Shown here piece by piece: positions 25,838-38,292 of a stretch of DNA of 64,000 bases (positions are counted from its first letter, which is position 1; each line of letters opens with the position of its first letter). The stretch is from Astur gentilis. Taxonomy: Eukaryota; Chordata; Aves; Accipitriformes; Accipitridae. The stretch lies in assembly GCF_929443795.1 (NCBI RefSeq), contig NC_064889.1, forward strand, positions 12,845,299 to 12,909,298, given 5' to 3'. The notes under the pieces are model-generated. The model worked only from the letters and a program-made list of their open reading frames with translations. It made no database searches and was not told where the DNA came from. The position numbers were made by a program, and so were the translations under genes.

Positions 25838-27759
25838 CCCTGAGACATTGTTCCAATAGTACTTGTAAGGGATGTCTTTAAAAATTTTGATAAAAGAACC
25901 TTTCACAATTTGCTGTGGTGATATAATGGCTCTGAGTGCCATCTGACTTTGAGATCTGTACAATATGTCCTATATAATACCTAGTTTTAAGAACTACAGT
26001 GTCTGAAATGTCTAAGTAGCAAAAGGGAGAACTTTGATATGAGGGGAAAGAGAACACTCAACAAGATTTCCTAGTACTGTTGAAAGCCAGCCATTGTCTG
26101 CCGGCTGCTAGCTGACGTGACCAAAATAATACGTTATGTCTTAGCTGTAGACCCTGAGATTTCTGTGTGTCAACAGTATGTGTTAAATAGGAAAAGATCC
26201 TGATTTCTGAGACTGTAGGTAGGGAAGACAGAGAGGCACATGCCTTTATGAAGAAAGGCAAGGACATCCTTATAAGACTTTTAGATAGCAAAAAATGTAA
26301 GTTACTACTGATAGATTCTTCAGCTGTCCGCTATGGTGGAACCAATCTCATTTGATTAAGATAGTATTTCTGTTCTGTTTTTTATCATTGACCAGCATGG
26401 TAAAGCTGTTTAAAAAAATTTAGAATAAACCCATACTATTTCCAAAGCATATTGTTAAAGCTTTATCGATTTGACATTGGGATGGCTTGTGTCCTAGTGA
26501 TCCAGAGAGCAATGCCCGACCATGTTATAAGTCTTAATAAGGGCTATCTTAGACAAGTCAACAGCTAGAGAGAAGATTAAAATTAGACCGCTGGTTGTCA
26601 AAACTAACAACCAAGCAACAGGAGAGCAGCCCGTTCCTGGAACAAACTATGCTATGATGTCTGCTTCTGCAAGCAAGGTGGTAGTCATAGTGGAACCTTG
26701 TTCAGGCTTTTTAAGCAGCATTTGGCAGTGCAAGAAACGTCTGCAGTCTGTTAGGATGATTTTCCATTGTTCCTTCACCCTGTCACTCATCAGTCATCTT
26801 ATTTTTATGAAACATACAGAGCTTGAGCTAGTGTTCAAAAAGAAAAGCTTCTTGTGCCTTCAGCGGGCTTCATGCAACCCCTGTTGTGAACAGGATTTGA
26901 TTATTAAGAACAAGGATCATTAGAGAGAGAATTTGTGATCTCTGGTTGTTCTAGTAAAGACATTTTCTAGTAAGCTTTTGCTTTTATTCAGGGATATGTT
27001 TCACGTAACTTTTTTTTTTTTCTGTTTTCAGCTAAAGAGGATAACTAGTGTTCCTGCCTCTGCTGTGAACATACTGTGCTCATGTAGGTGCGGAGATGAA
27101 ACATTAATTTGTATAACAATTGTATGAAGTGGTCACTTTTTTTCCATGGAAATGTTTTCCATTTTCTTTCTGTAAAATATAAAAGCAATTTATTATTCCT
27201 CCCCTGCCCCAATGTCAAGCATTTTGGAAATCAGGAACATGACATCCTGCTCTAATACTGAACGACTTTCAGTTGTCATGCTCAGTGTGTTCTGTGCATC
27301 ATAACAGTGAAAGACAGGAAAACACTGATACCTGCTGATGTTACTACACCTGATCTATAGTTCCGAAAGTTTCTCAAAAGCTTTAATGGCTTTAGAATCC
27401 TCTGTGGATTTATGCTAGACCGTAGCAGTAGAACTATCTGCGTAAGTCTGGGCTCCATAAAAATGAGGATAAGAATACCCTTTTCTAATGTTGTTTTGAA
27501 GCAACTGTTGCTACTAATCAGCCTGAAATCAGGATGCAGAGCAGCTGAAAGACAGTAATTAAAAAATGTGATTCTAAATATTAGCAAAAAAAAAAAAAAA
27601 AGTTAAATGTATTTATCCTGTAATGGCATTATCAGAATGACCAGATAAAGTAAAATAAACAAAACATGACATGTACTTCACAGTACAACACATTAATGCT
27701 GTGGGGAAATGAGCTTTGATGCAGAAAATCTTGCTGTTGTATATTGTTGCTTCCCCATT

Positions 27760-27760
<1 letters not shown>

Positions 27761-27798
<38 letters not shown>

Positions 27799-27809
27799 AA
27801 AAAAAAAAA
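27761..27809. repeat. CA microsatellite (17 units) joined to poly-A
   Basis: Seventeen CA units (27761-27794) run straight into an A run ending at 27809. It is likely polymorphic in the population. Confidence 0.97.
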
Positions 27810-28705
27810 GGAGAGAGAATAATTCAGGACCATATGGGAGTTTAATAAAACTGAGTGTCAAGAATCCTCTCACATCCATTCCAGATGGTTTAGACTTTCC
27901 TTGGAACTGAATGTCTCATGTTAAATCAGCTCCCTGTTTATTCTCAGTTAATAACAGTTGCAAAGGTGAAGAGAAGATTAATCTAGCAGAAAAGGCATGA
28001 GGACAGCAAGATGTATTTCTTGTAAAATAGTTAAAATTGAAAGATACCATTCTGGTGCATGAGCAGAAGGATATGACTGGAAATAAGCAGTTTGATTTAC
28101 TACATGTATTCAAACATATGATGGCACGCAAAGAAAAAGAATCTTTCCTCGTAAGGGAAGGCTTGGTTTCCTTTCAAAAGAAGGGGAGATATACATATTT
28201 ATTTATTTATGACTAAAAGGAAAAGTCCTGACTGGATTTGGGAACTTTGTGTGATTCCCCATATTTTTTCCAGTTCGTGATCACAAATAAATATTTGTCA
28301 TTCAATCTGAGACCATTATGAGCAGAGTTTGACAGTCATGCAGATTTTTTGTCATAACTGCTAATAACTGAGGTTTAGGATGATATTGTTGAACTCATCA
28401 TAGCAGACAATACTTAGACATTTTGTACCAATAAAGAAATGCAGATTCATTTCACATTCCATCCTTACAGGGTAAAAAGCCATGTGTTTTTCTGTGCACT
28501 GTGGTAAATATTGTGGTCTAATGCTTTTTTTTTTTTTCCTTTTAAAATGAGTGTGCTTTTTTTCCTTCAAATTCTATCTTAACATGTGAATTGAAGTATA
28601 TTCTACCGGTGTTAGATCTATGGGTTTGAGTTTGCATGACTGCTTTTACAGCAATAAATCTTGCCTTGTCCATCAGCTAGTTGAACTTTTGCTGCACAGA
28701 TGACA

Positions 28706-28731
28706 CCCCCCCCCCCCCAACCCCCCCCCCC
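28706..28731. repeat. Interrupted poly-C tract (C13-AA-C11)
   Basis: Two long C runs are separated by AA. The complementary strand has two long G runs, which could fold as a G-quadruplex. No gene is associated. Confidence 0.95.
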
Positions 28732-29245
28732 AATTTCTTAATTTCACGCTGTCATTCTCTTTATCCTATTAAAAAACTAGAGGTTTCGTTTCCTCTGACA
28801 GAGCAGCAACTGGAAATGAATGAGGTACAGCATGCAATATTATCACACTGGACCAATGCAAAATCAGCCTTGCTCTGTTTTTTCTCTCTCTTCCCTCTTG
28901 CAAATATTAGGCATCAAACCATTTAAAACTTCATATGAAACACTGTTACCTGTTCTGAGTTCTCTGTATCCATCTGCCTTGTACTTCAATTACTTTTTTA
29001 AGGAAGAGTAAAAACCTGGCTTTTTGAGTCAGGGTTGGGTTGTTTTGGGTTTGTTTTTTTTTTGTCTTTATGTAATTATTTAAGTGCAGCTGGCAACCTT
29101 ACTTATTTACACAAGCCTAGATATCAAGTGAAAATTCCAAAGTTTGAAAGCTGATGATGAATAAAAGACAGTCCTTTGATATTCTTTAATCATAATCTAA
29201 CAGTACAGTTGTCATGGACAACTCTGTTGCTTATCAGCTATATAT

Positions 29246-29288
29246 CTTGTGCACAAGCATTAGACTGTACAAAAATAATTATTTTTGT
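29246..29288. repeat. Two adjacent perfect palindromes
   Basis: CTTGTGCACAAG at 29246-29257 is a perfect 12-nt palindrome. Twelve bases further on, ACAAAAATAATTATTTTTGT at 29269-29288 is a perfect 20-nt palindrome. The surrounding DNA is AT-rich. No terminator function is expected in a vertebrate genome; this is a possible cruciform or dimeric-factor site. Confidence 0.9.
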
Positions 29289-31018
29289 CAGTTATTGTTC
29301 TAGGCCCAAAGATATTACGCCCACTTGACAAAAACATAATGCTATTAATATATATATATGAAACCCGCTCCGAAAAATAACTTAAGCCAGTTTGCAATGA
29401 TTGCTGTATTCTTGTTGTCTTTAAAAGGTATTCAATTCTAAAGAGATATTGGAGGCTGGGGATTTAAAATAGATCTGACAGAACGTGTTCCCTAATTAAT
29501 TTGAAAAATTCTTGATGTAGCTTCTTTTGTACAGTTAGTTTTGAATGCACAATTGGCCCTACTTTACAGGCTAGATCTATTATCTGACATTTTTACTACT
29601 GGGGGATTATTAAACTGAAGATTGTTTGGGAATTGTATTGTCTAAAGATGACTCTTGATGGCTATATTTCATCCATGTGGTGCTCTGTCATCTTCTAGGG
29701 GATAACAGATGGGTTCAAGTGTCTGTCCAGTTTGTTCTCAATAGAAGCAATTCCTTTTGCTCAAGAAGTTCAGTGGTTTAGATCTAGCTATCCCATTTTA
29801 GTCTTTGCTGCTTTACAAAGGCAGTTTCTCTCCCCGGTACGTGATTGCTTAAGAGCTGGATGGAAGACACAAAAGTTCTGTTTGGTGAAACCAGATAGTT
29901 CTGTGGCAGTGGGACTGGGAAAGTCTGACTTATTTCTTGAGCTTTCTTTTGTTTAATGAACTATGAGCATCAAAGTTGGACCTACGTAAGAAGGTTCCAT
30001 CGCATGTCCGTTAGATGTCTTCCAATGTCTAATAAATGAAGTGTTTTGCTTTGTGGTGGTTTTGTTTGTTTGGTTTGGTTTGGTGTTTTTTTTTCTTCAG
30101 TTACAGCATTTCTTCTATTTTGTTGCATGTTTTGGAAAAATTGTAGGATTGCAAATATGTTTAAAATTTCCTTCCCTTTCTCTTTCAATTTTTTTAGTGC
30201 AAACGTTTTTGGGGAGAGAGCACACAAATAAAAAGAATGCATGACTGTATAATGCTTATTTCTGGAGTAAATGAGATTAGCGATGTATGTGTCATTCTTT
30301 GACTTCCACACTTACCGATGCATATAGTAGGTAAAAAAAATTAAAAATCCATGTTTCTCCATTTCAATATCCTACTAGGTTACATAAAAAAGATGCGATG
30401 CATCAAATTTCTTTTAATAACCTAGCAGAATCATTGTTAGTAAGGGGAAGGCAGTTATTTCTCTTCATTAAACTTCTAAGTGCTTATTTTAAAGTAATCG
30501 GGGGACCATATGCTTTATAGTCTTGCATAGCTAATACATATCCCCTTCTGCATTTTCTGTAACACCAAAGCTCAAAATTATACTGAAGGGTTAGAATGTA
30601 CCTGTGGTCATATGGTGATTTCAGAAATGGCTGTTAAGAACAGTTATTTAATTTCTTAGTTTTTCTAGACACGTTTTAAATTTTAAACAGACACTAATAT
30701 AGATGTTTGGCTACTACAGGAACCTGTAAAAATGTGTTACTGAATGTTAACTTGAAGTTAAATCTCTGAGAGCTGAAAGGGTTTAAATACTCTTTTTGTT
30801 TGTTTTATCCATTGGAAATGGATTTGAAGCCAGTATCAGACATGAGTGCTTTTTTCTCAAAGGAAGTTCATAATCTGAACCCATTTTACATGCTAGTCTT
30901 AAAGCTACTTTCAACATTCAACCAAAACTGAAGAAAATTAACTAGGCTTAAATGGAAAGGCTTGGGGTTTATTGGGCTTTATTTCTTCTCTCGGCAGGCC
31001 ATTTAAATGTAATTCAGT

Positions 31019-31034
31019 GGGGGGGGGGGGGGGG
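31019..31034. repeat. Poly-G run (G16)
   Basis: Uninterrupted G homopolymer on the plus strand in intergenic DNA. Confidence 0.95.
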
Positions 31035-32828
31035 AACAAAGCTTGGTAAACTATCATGAATTCCATCAGAAATGGACTTCGTTCCTAAGGGTGAAGAAAT
31101 ACATACTTTGAAGATTTTAAAAGGTATTGATTTCCTATCACACGTTCTTCCTGACGAATTCTATGGTTTCTTCCATTCATAATGCATTATAATGACTCTG
31201 AATGTTTGGGGATGTTTATTTGTGCATCAGCAGCTCCCCGATTTTAGGAATTGCCCACTGTTAAATGAGAGGGCTAAGGAATGAGCTTGAGCACTACACT
31301 TCTTGTTTGCCTTCTTGTTCTGTAGCAATGTTACTCTGTCCCTTGGCTGTATATTGGAGAGCTTCAGCTAGCGGGGTAGTGCGATACATAAATCTCCTTC
31401 AGAATCCAAGTATTGTTTTCTCCATCATGCCAACAAGCTTTAAATCTTTCACATGATCTCATCTTTATCTCAAAGCATGTGTTTAAAACCTTTAGTTTTG
31501 TGTAGTTCTATGCATAAAAACATACTGCTCTGGGAGGCTCCAGTACAGAACTTATGTTACTTCAGACATCTGTAAGTGGAAAAAAGAGATCAAGGACTAA
31601 ATAACTGTGTAGTATGTGGCCTAAATCTCTGCTCTGGAAAGTTTCTCCCTTGATAAAGCAGTTAAGCTGTTGTAACTCTATTTTGTCATGTTACTGCAAA
31701 AGGGATGGATAAGTAAATGAAAGGGTTCAGAATGCTATAGAAAAATAATTTATTAATGTAATGAAATAGCACAATGAAACTGCAAATAGGAAATAGTTAT
31801 ACAATAATAAAATATGTATTGCAATGTAATGATAACTGCAAAAAAAAAATATAGAAAATGTTTGGCCTTGGTGCACAAAACCAGATTGTGGCACGAAGTA
31901 TAGCCTTAATATTTCAGAATTAAAATACTATGAAAAGTAATAATGGCAATGCTTTGCGGATGAGGTGAAGCACAGAATATCTCTTTTGACAGGCTGAAGG
32001 ATGACTGTTACTCTAGGATTTATGTTGTACCCGGGTACTGCTGTTTATTGCTAATCAATTAGGAGAACATGATGTCTTTGCTATTAATTTAAAAATAAAT
32101 TTAGAATTAATTTTTCTTTGCTCTCAGGGGCAGTCATAACACTTAAACTTTTAAATCCCACTGTCTTTACATGACATTTCATTAGACTTGCTCAGAATAC
32201 CGAAATGAACCCTTGTAAACCACACATTGTAAGTTCTAAAAAGGCTTGGTCAATAAATGTCACACTTCAGTTTATTTTTTAACTTTTCAAACTGTGGACT
32301 AATACATAAATAGTCATTGGACTTGCAAAGGCTCCACTGCAATAATATTCATTAAGGGTTTTTAATCTGATCCAAGTCCAATCTATGGTATTTTATTTGA
32401 AAGACTATGGTGTCACAGAAATGCCATGCTAATTAATCAGCCTCTTCAGAAGCCAAATACTGAAGCAGCGTTTTGGATTGGTTTAATCCCCTATTGCTCT
32501 ATTCATGCTCTGTCCCTACACTTTGTTCTACAGAGAACTTGAGTTCTGAGAGAGGAATTGGGAATTTAATAGTTCAATTAAAAAAAAAAAAAGTAAACAG
32601 ATTCATGTTAGCAGACTTCAAACAGAAAATTCAATAAATGGTTTGAAATTTAAGTATGTCCAATATTATGCTTTAAGCTGCTCACAAACTGATGATCTGT
32701 AGCTTGACAGCTTTAAAGAACATGGCACACTTGGGCTTTCAATAGTTTATAATGTTTGGAGACGATTCCTGCACATAATATTGCATTGCCCTTTCTTTCA
32801 AAAAATGTGGTGGGTTGTGGGTTGGTAT

Positions 32829-32857
32829 GTTTGTTTGTTTATTTATTTATTTATTTT
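32829..32857. repeat. TTTG/TTTA tetranucleotide repeat
   Basis: A few TTTG units pass into four TTTA/ATTT units. It is an ordinary simple repeat. Confidence 0.9.
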
Positions 32858-33244
32858 TACAATTACCAGAACTTGGATTCTATTGTTAGTGGCAGTAGCT
32901 AAATTGCAGAGCCTTGCCCTTCTTAAACTTGAGCTCTTCCACAGGGCTTTTGAGGATGAGCACATTTTCCGAAGAGCATAGAGCGAGCCCAGGAGAGAAT
33001 AGTAACATTCTGTGTGAAAACCTTTTAACCCTGCACGATGTAGTTCTCCAAAACAATTTATCCTTTGTTGGGTCATGATACAGAAATGATTGATGGTAAA
33101 AGACTCAAATTTAAGAGAATTTCAGCAGGCTTTTGTATTTGCTAGGTGACACTTTCCTATTATGGCACAGAGCTCTAGTGTGTAGCTGGAACTGAAAACG
33201 GGGAGTTGTCATTCCTTGATATAATTTTAAATAGCTGTTAAAAA

Positions 33245-33270
33245 CCCACCCACCCACCCAACCAACCAAC
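33245..33270. repeat. CCCA/CCAA tetranucleotide repeat
   Basis: CCCA units change into CCAA units within 26 nt. It is a short, impure microsatellite in intergenic DNA. Confidence 0.9.
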
Positions 33271-36200
33271 AAAACCTCTGATGTTCTTGTACTTACTACT
33301 TTAAGCAGGATAATTGCTAGCAATGAAGGAAAACACAGTATAGACTCAATAATTTACTGGTAACCTAATTAATAACAATAAGCAAGCAATAATAAACCAC
33401 ATCAAACCAGCGAGCTGTATCTATTCCTCTTGAAGTGTTCTTGCATCTTGATTATGTGTGGAGTCCCAAGGTTGATGGCTATCCTTCCCCAGGTGGAGTG
33501 TCACAACAAGACATTAGTGTCCCCAGCTCTGGCAAGGAGGTGTTATTCCTCATGGTGTTGTCATCTTCTTCACCTGTAGGTTCCCTGGAGCCACATGTAC
33601 ACATTTGCAACAACAGTTGGCTTACCTTCTCATTTGTCTGCAACTTTCTGCTATCCCTGAGTTTTACTCTATGTTCTAACCAAAGCATTGCCATTGATTA
33701 TACATTTCCTGCTTTACTAACCTTTGGTTAAATTGTTAGATAGTATGATTTACATAGTGTTAGAGAAATATTTACTGTATACATAATCTTATTTACTCAC
33801 ACCATGTATACATCCTCTTAGATGCAGACTCTGGCCATATATACTGGCATCTAAACAACGGCATTTTAACTGGATTATGGTCCCAGTGTCTTGGGGTTTT
33901 GACCAAAGATTGTCATCTGAGTGAAGGGGCCCCTCAGGCAATTAGTTCCTGAGCTACACAGTAAATTGATTTTTACTGTAACCTTTCTCTGGGACATGGG
34001 TTTAGCAAGTCAGGTCTGTTTCGATGACTTAATTGATACTCATAACGTGCTTTGAGATCCTTAAGTGAAGTCATGTAATGGATCGATAACATTCCTGTAG
34101 TATGAATTTATCTTCTTTGCATTGTTCTTCATGTAAGCAGGAAGACAAGACCAATGAATATAGTTTCATTTGTATTTATACTTCTGAGCTGGTGGAATTT
34201 AATTTGAAAACATTTCACTTCAAAGAGAAAAGGATCCATTTGCGGCTACTTTCATATTCGTTCAGTAGCTGGATCTAACCCTTTTGCAAAATTTAATTAT
34301 GTGCTCTCTGAAATGGAAGTGGCAATTTTCTTAATGCAGTTAGCACCGTAGTTAATATTATAATAATGCTGATTTATACTCTTCTCATGTCTCTCTTGAA
34401 TTATTGTTTAACACTGAAAAATATCTTCTAACATTTGCTGGAATGAAAAAAAGGTGAATATAAATACAAATATGTGTATAGGTGTTAGAATGTGCAGTTT
34501 CTGAATATAGCTATTTTGATCTATAACCACTTGCCAAGAATCTTTCAATGGCTGCCAAATGGAAAATGAAATTCAACTCCATCTACATATCATTACAAGG
34601 GAAGGATAAGTTTATAAGGCATTGAGTGAGATGCTAATCGGCTTTTCTAAAACTAAAGAGGAATTAAATGATTGAAATCCGATGGGAGGTATTTTCAACT
34701 CTAATCAGGCAGTTTAATGGAGTTGTGCACATTGTGCCAAACGTGTCCTTTTTTGCAGCAAAGTTGACTGGTCTTGATTTTGACCAGCAATTATTTAAAG
34801 AATAAAGAGTTATTATGAAGACCTGCTCAATTCTTGGACTGATAAGTTCATAACTACTGTAGAGTTGTGGTGAGGCTGCATAAAGTATTGGGACCTGCAT
34901 TACTCATTGAAGGTTCAATATGCAAAAATCAACTTCAAAGTCCTTCAAACACTCTAATATTTCATTAGAGGTTCCTGCTCTACTGTGGACTATGGAAAAA
35001 TGCCATAGAGGCACTAAATTAAATTAACCAAGCAACAGGGTAAAATATCACATAAAAATATCATATTAAGAGAAAGTGAGTTAGAATCAATGGATCAAAT
35101 TCATTAAGTTAAGCTGAATTAGACTTAAAATACCAGCAGAGCCTTACAATTGCTCAGAAATAATTTTGAAACTTACTAGGCAGGGTTCTGTCAATCTTGA
35201 TGCCAAATGGTGCATACAGATTCCACTCAAGTAGCGTGGGAGAACACTTTTAGTAAAATGTGATATTTGAAAATGATATTCTGATGCCAGTACTAATTGT
35301 AATAATGCCAATAAATTCTGTCCACACTATTGGTGGTTACTTTTCTCTCCACCTCTATACTTTGAGTGACTCTGGAATGACTCTGCATCTTCCTAAAGCA
35401 GTGTTTAATAACTGAGTAAAGACCATAGGAGTCTATTGGCTTTTGTATATCAACAGGGACCTTGATAATACATAAACTGCTGTTGCATGAATAAATTTTC
35501 TGTGTGCGCCACCTGCTGGACCCTGATCAGAGTGCAATGTTAATTCACAGGTCTTTTCAATTATATTTGTACCTAAATAAAGTTACCTGCAACTAAAGAG
35601 ATGATAGCAGAAATATGAACAGCATAAAATCATCTCACTTTATGAAAGCAGTAGGGTTTTTTTAGTGACTGGAGTTCAAAATATATAATTCTAAAAATGA
35701 CAATTCTGGATATTTTTTTTTTTTTTTTTGATGCATTAATGCATTTGAATGGAATTATTGCTACAGTCGTGTAGATCTGTGGAATCGAGTACTTGTCTAC
35801 ATTGTAAAATTAAAGGTCTATGTTTGAAAACATTGGACTTACAACAGTATGCAAACCCGGCACTTTTATAATAGATATCACAAAGTTTAAGGCTTACAAT
35901 AATAGTAGATAGGTAATGTTGTTTTGAGCCCTAACGGTTGTAACATCTCAAGTTCTGGGTAACTGCCACTTTAAAATGAGTATGTTGGCAGCAAATTCCA
36001 ATCTTAGATTAGAGAAGGATTTATTTCACCATAGATCAGAGCAGATTTGGCCCAACATATTAACCGTTGTCCTCTAACCAACACAAATACATTCCTTTCT
36101 GCTGTAAACTTTCAATTGGGATTTTCTTTTAAAGTTAGGAACTTCATTTAATGGGGTATTAACTGAGGATATAGCACTGGATTGTATTGGAGAATGCAGA

Positions 36201-36914
36201 AAGTGAACAATCTAATAAAATGACAATTGTTTATTAATGTTTTAAAATTACTAATAGAGCTTGTAAATTTCTAGGATAAATATTTTCACTGGGAGTGTCT
36301 CATGATCAGGATACTGTTTGAAATATCTATCTAATTGCAGCTATGTTAAAATTCTTGTGAATTTTTTTTTACTGTGCCATTTACTACCCTCCATTTTACT
36401 GTCACTTAGCCAAATACAAGAATTATCTCTCTGAAAGCTTTCATTTGAAAGTGAAATAAATTATACAGATACAAACTGAACTTGTCATGCCATCATGATA
36501 TGAAAAGTAGAAGAGATGAAAATTACTTTGAACTATGCAGTTAGTTTACTTCTTTGCTTTGTTTCTTTTTTTTTTTTTTTTTTATTACTTTGGTTACTCC
36601 TCTCACACACAGCTGAGCCCTTTGTATCATCAAGCCAAGCTTTTTTGTTACATCCACAAATCCCTATTATCTTAAGAATCACCAAAACCTACCTTTTCTC
36701 CCTTCTTTTAAAGCTTCGATAAAGTGCATTCCTAGGCAAGCAGTCTTGTATGAACTGAAATGACTTAATCCATTCCCACTTTCTTACTATTCTTAAAAAT
36801 ATCTTTGCAATACTATATTGTCTGAAATCAGTGGGAAATTTGAGTTTAGAACATCCCGGATTTCATCCTTATATCTAATAATTTAATAATCAGTTCATGC
36901 ATGCATACACACTC

Positions 36915-36930
36915 ATGCATTTAAATGCAT
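36915..36930. repeat. Perfect 16-nt palindrome
   Basis: ATGCATTTAAATGCAT reads the same on both strands. It follows other ATGCAT copies at about 36897-36906, so the local region is a cluster of ATGCAT motifs. These resemble half of the octamer element bound by POU factors, but no gene link is evident. Confidence 0.85.
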
Positions 36931-38229
36931 TTTGTGACTCTTAGATTGGGAAAACACTATGAAACATGATTTAAAACTTGTTTTTGTGCATACAACTTTT
37001 ATTTGATGATCATCTTATTTTTCTAACAACATCCACGTTTATGTGTTTTGAGCAGCCCATAATCACAGCGATGTATAAAACATAGTCTTCAAGTTTGGTC
37101 TATGCTGACGTATTGAACATTAATGGAATAGTCACTTGATGACAGTAGATGTGATGTCATTTTAAAAGTCACTTAAATTTTTACAGTGCCTGATAATAAA
37201 ACACCATTTAAAATCAGAGCTCTGTTTTGTACAATGGCATATACACATTGAAAAGATTTAAACTCTTTATATCCTCATGGCACGTTTTGAAACACTACTT
37301 CGCCCAAGCGCAGTTCTCAAACATATGTAAGTACATGAAGAGGGGAAATGGACCTTATCGTGCAAATATTCATGCAAATGGACCTCTGCATAACACCCAT
37401 AATAAAGATGTGGAGAAACAGGGCTTAGATTAGCTAACAGCTCAGATTAACAGGCCTATTGTCCAAATGTGGGCAAAACTACGTAGTGTAGAGATTTGAG
37501 GACCAGAAACACTATGTGCAAAGCATATAAGAAAGCATATACTTAAAATACAATGGGAAATAATTCTGCAGGCTTGCTTACAAAAGTAAAAAATTAAACT
37601 GCTTTATTTCTTCCATAGAATAATGATGGTAATCATGTTTCTGAAATTCCAGTCTACAAATTCAACAATATATAATACATTAAAGAAATCAGAGCAGCAT
37701 GCATTTTCCATATATCTACATGATTTCATATAATTATTTCAAAATTTGAATGCTAAAACTAATTTATTAATTCCAACCTTGTGAAAAATTTTACTTGGGA
37801 GTGAACTATAATTATGAGGTGGAAAATCAGAGACTAAATTATCACTATAAAAATGTTTTCATGTGTGAAATAAGTGAAGATACATACTGTGTATAAAATA
37901 GTAGTTTATTCCCAAGAAAAAGGACCCTTCAGTGGATTTCTTTTTAAAGTTTTCACACAAATGAGAAATGTGTGTCTACTGATGCACCCTTTTCAGTGTT
38001 TTACAATAGAGAATGAATAAGAATAGGATTTTATCAGTGTTTTGTTTTGTTTTGTTTGGTGTGGGTTTTTTTGTGGTGTCTTCTTTTTTTTTAAAAAAAA
38101 AATTTTTTCCTTCTCCCAACAGCTCTAACAAATTCCTAGTTTAAAGGCTACAGAGAATATAGAAATAGAGGTTACATTAGATATTCCAAAGGCTCATACC
38201 ACTATGTCACTTCATGACTTAAAAACCAG

Positions 38230-38292
38230 AGAATCGTAGAATCATTTAGGTTGGAAAAGACCTTTAAGATCATCAAGTCTAACCATTAAATC
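38230..38292 (-). mobile_element. CR1 LINE relic (3' terminal fragment)
   Basis: AGAATCGTAGAATCATTTAG is followed by GTTGGAAAAGACCTTTAAG, then ATCATCAAGTCTAACC. This is a close match to the reverse complement of the 3' end of avian CR1 LINEs as I remember it. The element is therefore on the minus strand and severely 5'-truncated, which is typical of CR1. The similarity stops soon after the AACCATTAAA segment. The fragment is clearer than the one near 14.5 kb and has no coding content. Confidence 0.9.

Larger units (their letters stand above)
14571..38229. other. Intergenic DNA, no supported gene
   Basis: About 23.7 kb of AT-rich sequence without a recognisable exon, RNA gene or retroelement reading frame. 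It contains a CA microsatellite, several poly-A, poly-T, poly-C and poly-G runs and several short perfect palindromes, listed separately where notable. No frame exceeds about 110 residues and none shows a family motif. Conserved enhancers for the neighbouring genes could lie here, but they cannot be recognised from one sequence. Confidence 0.7.
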
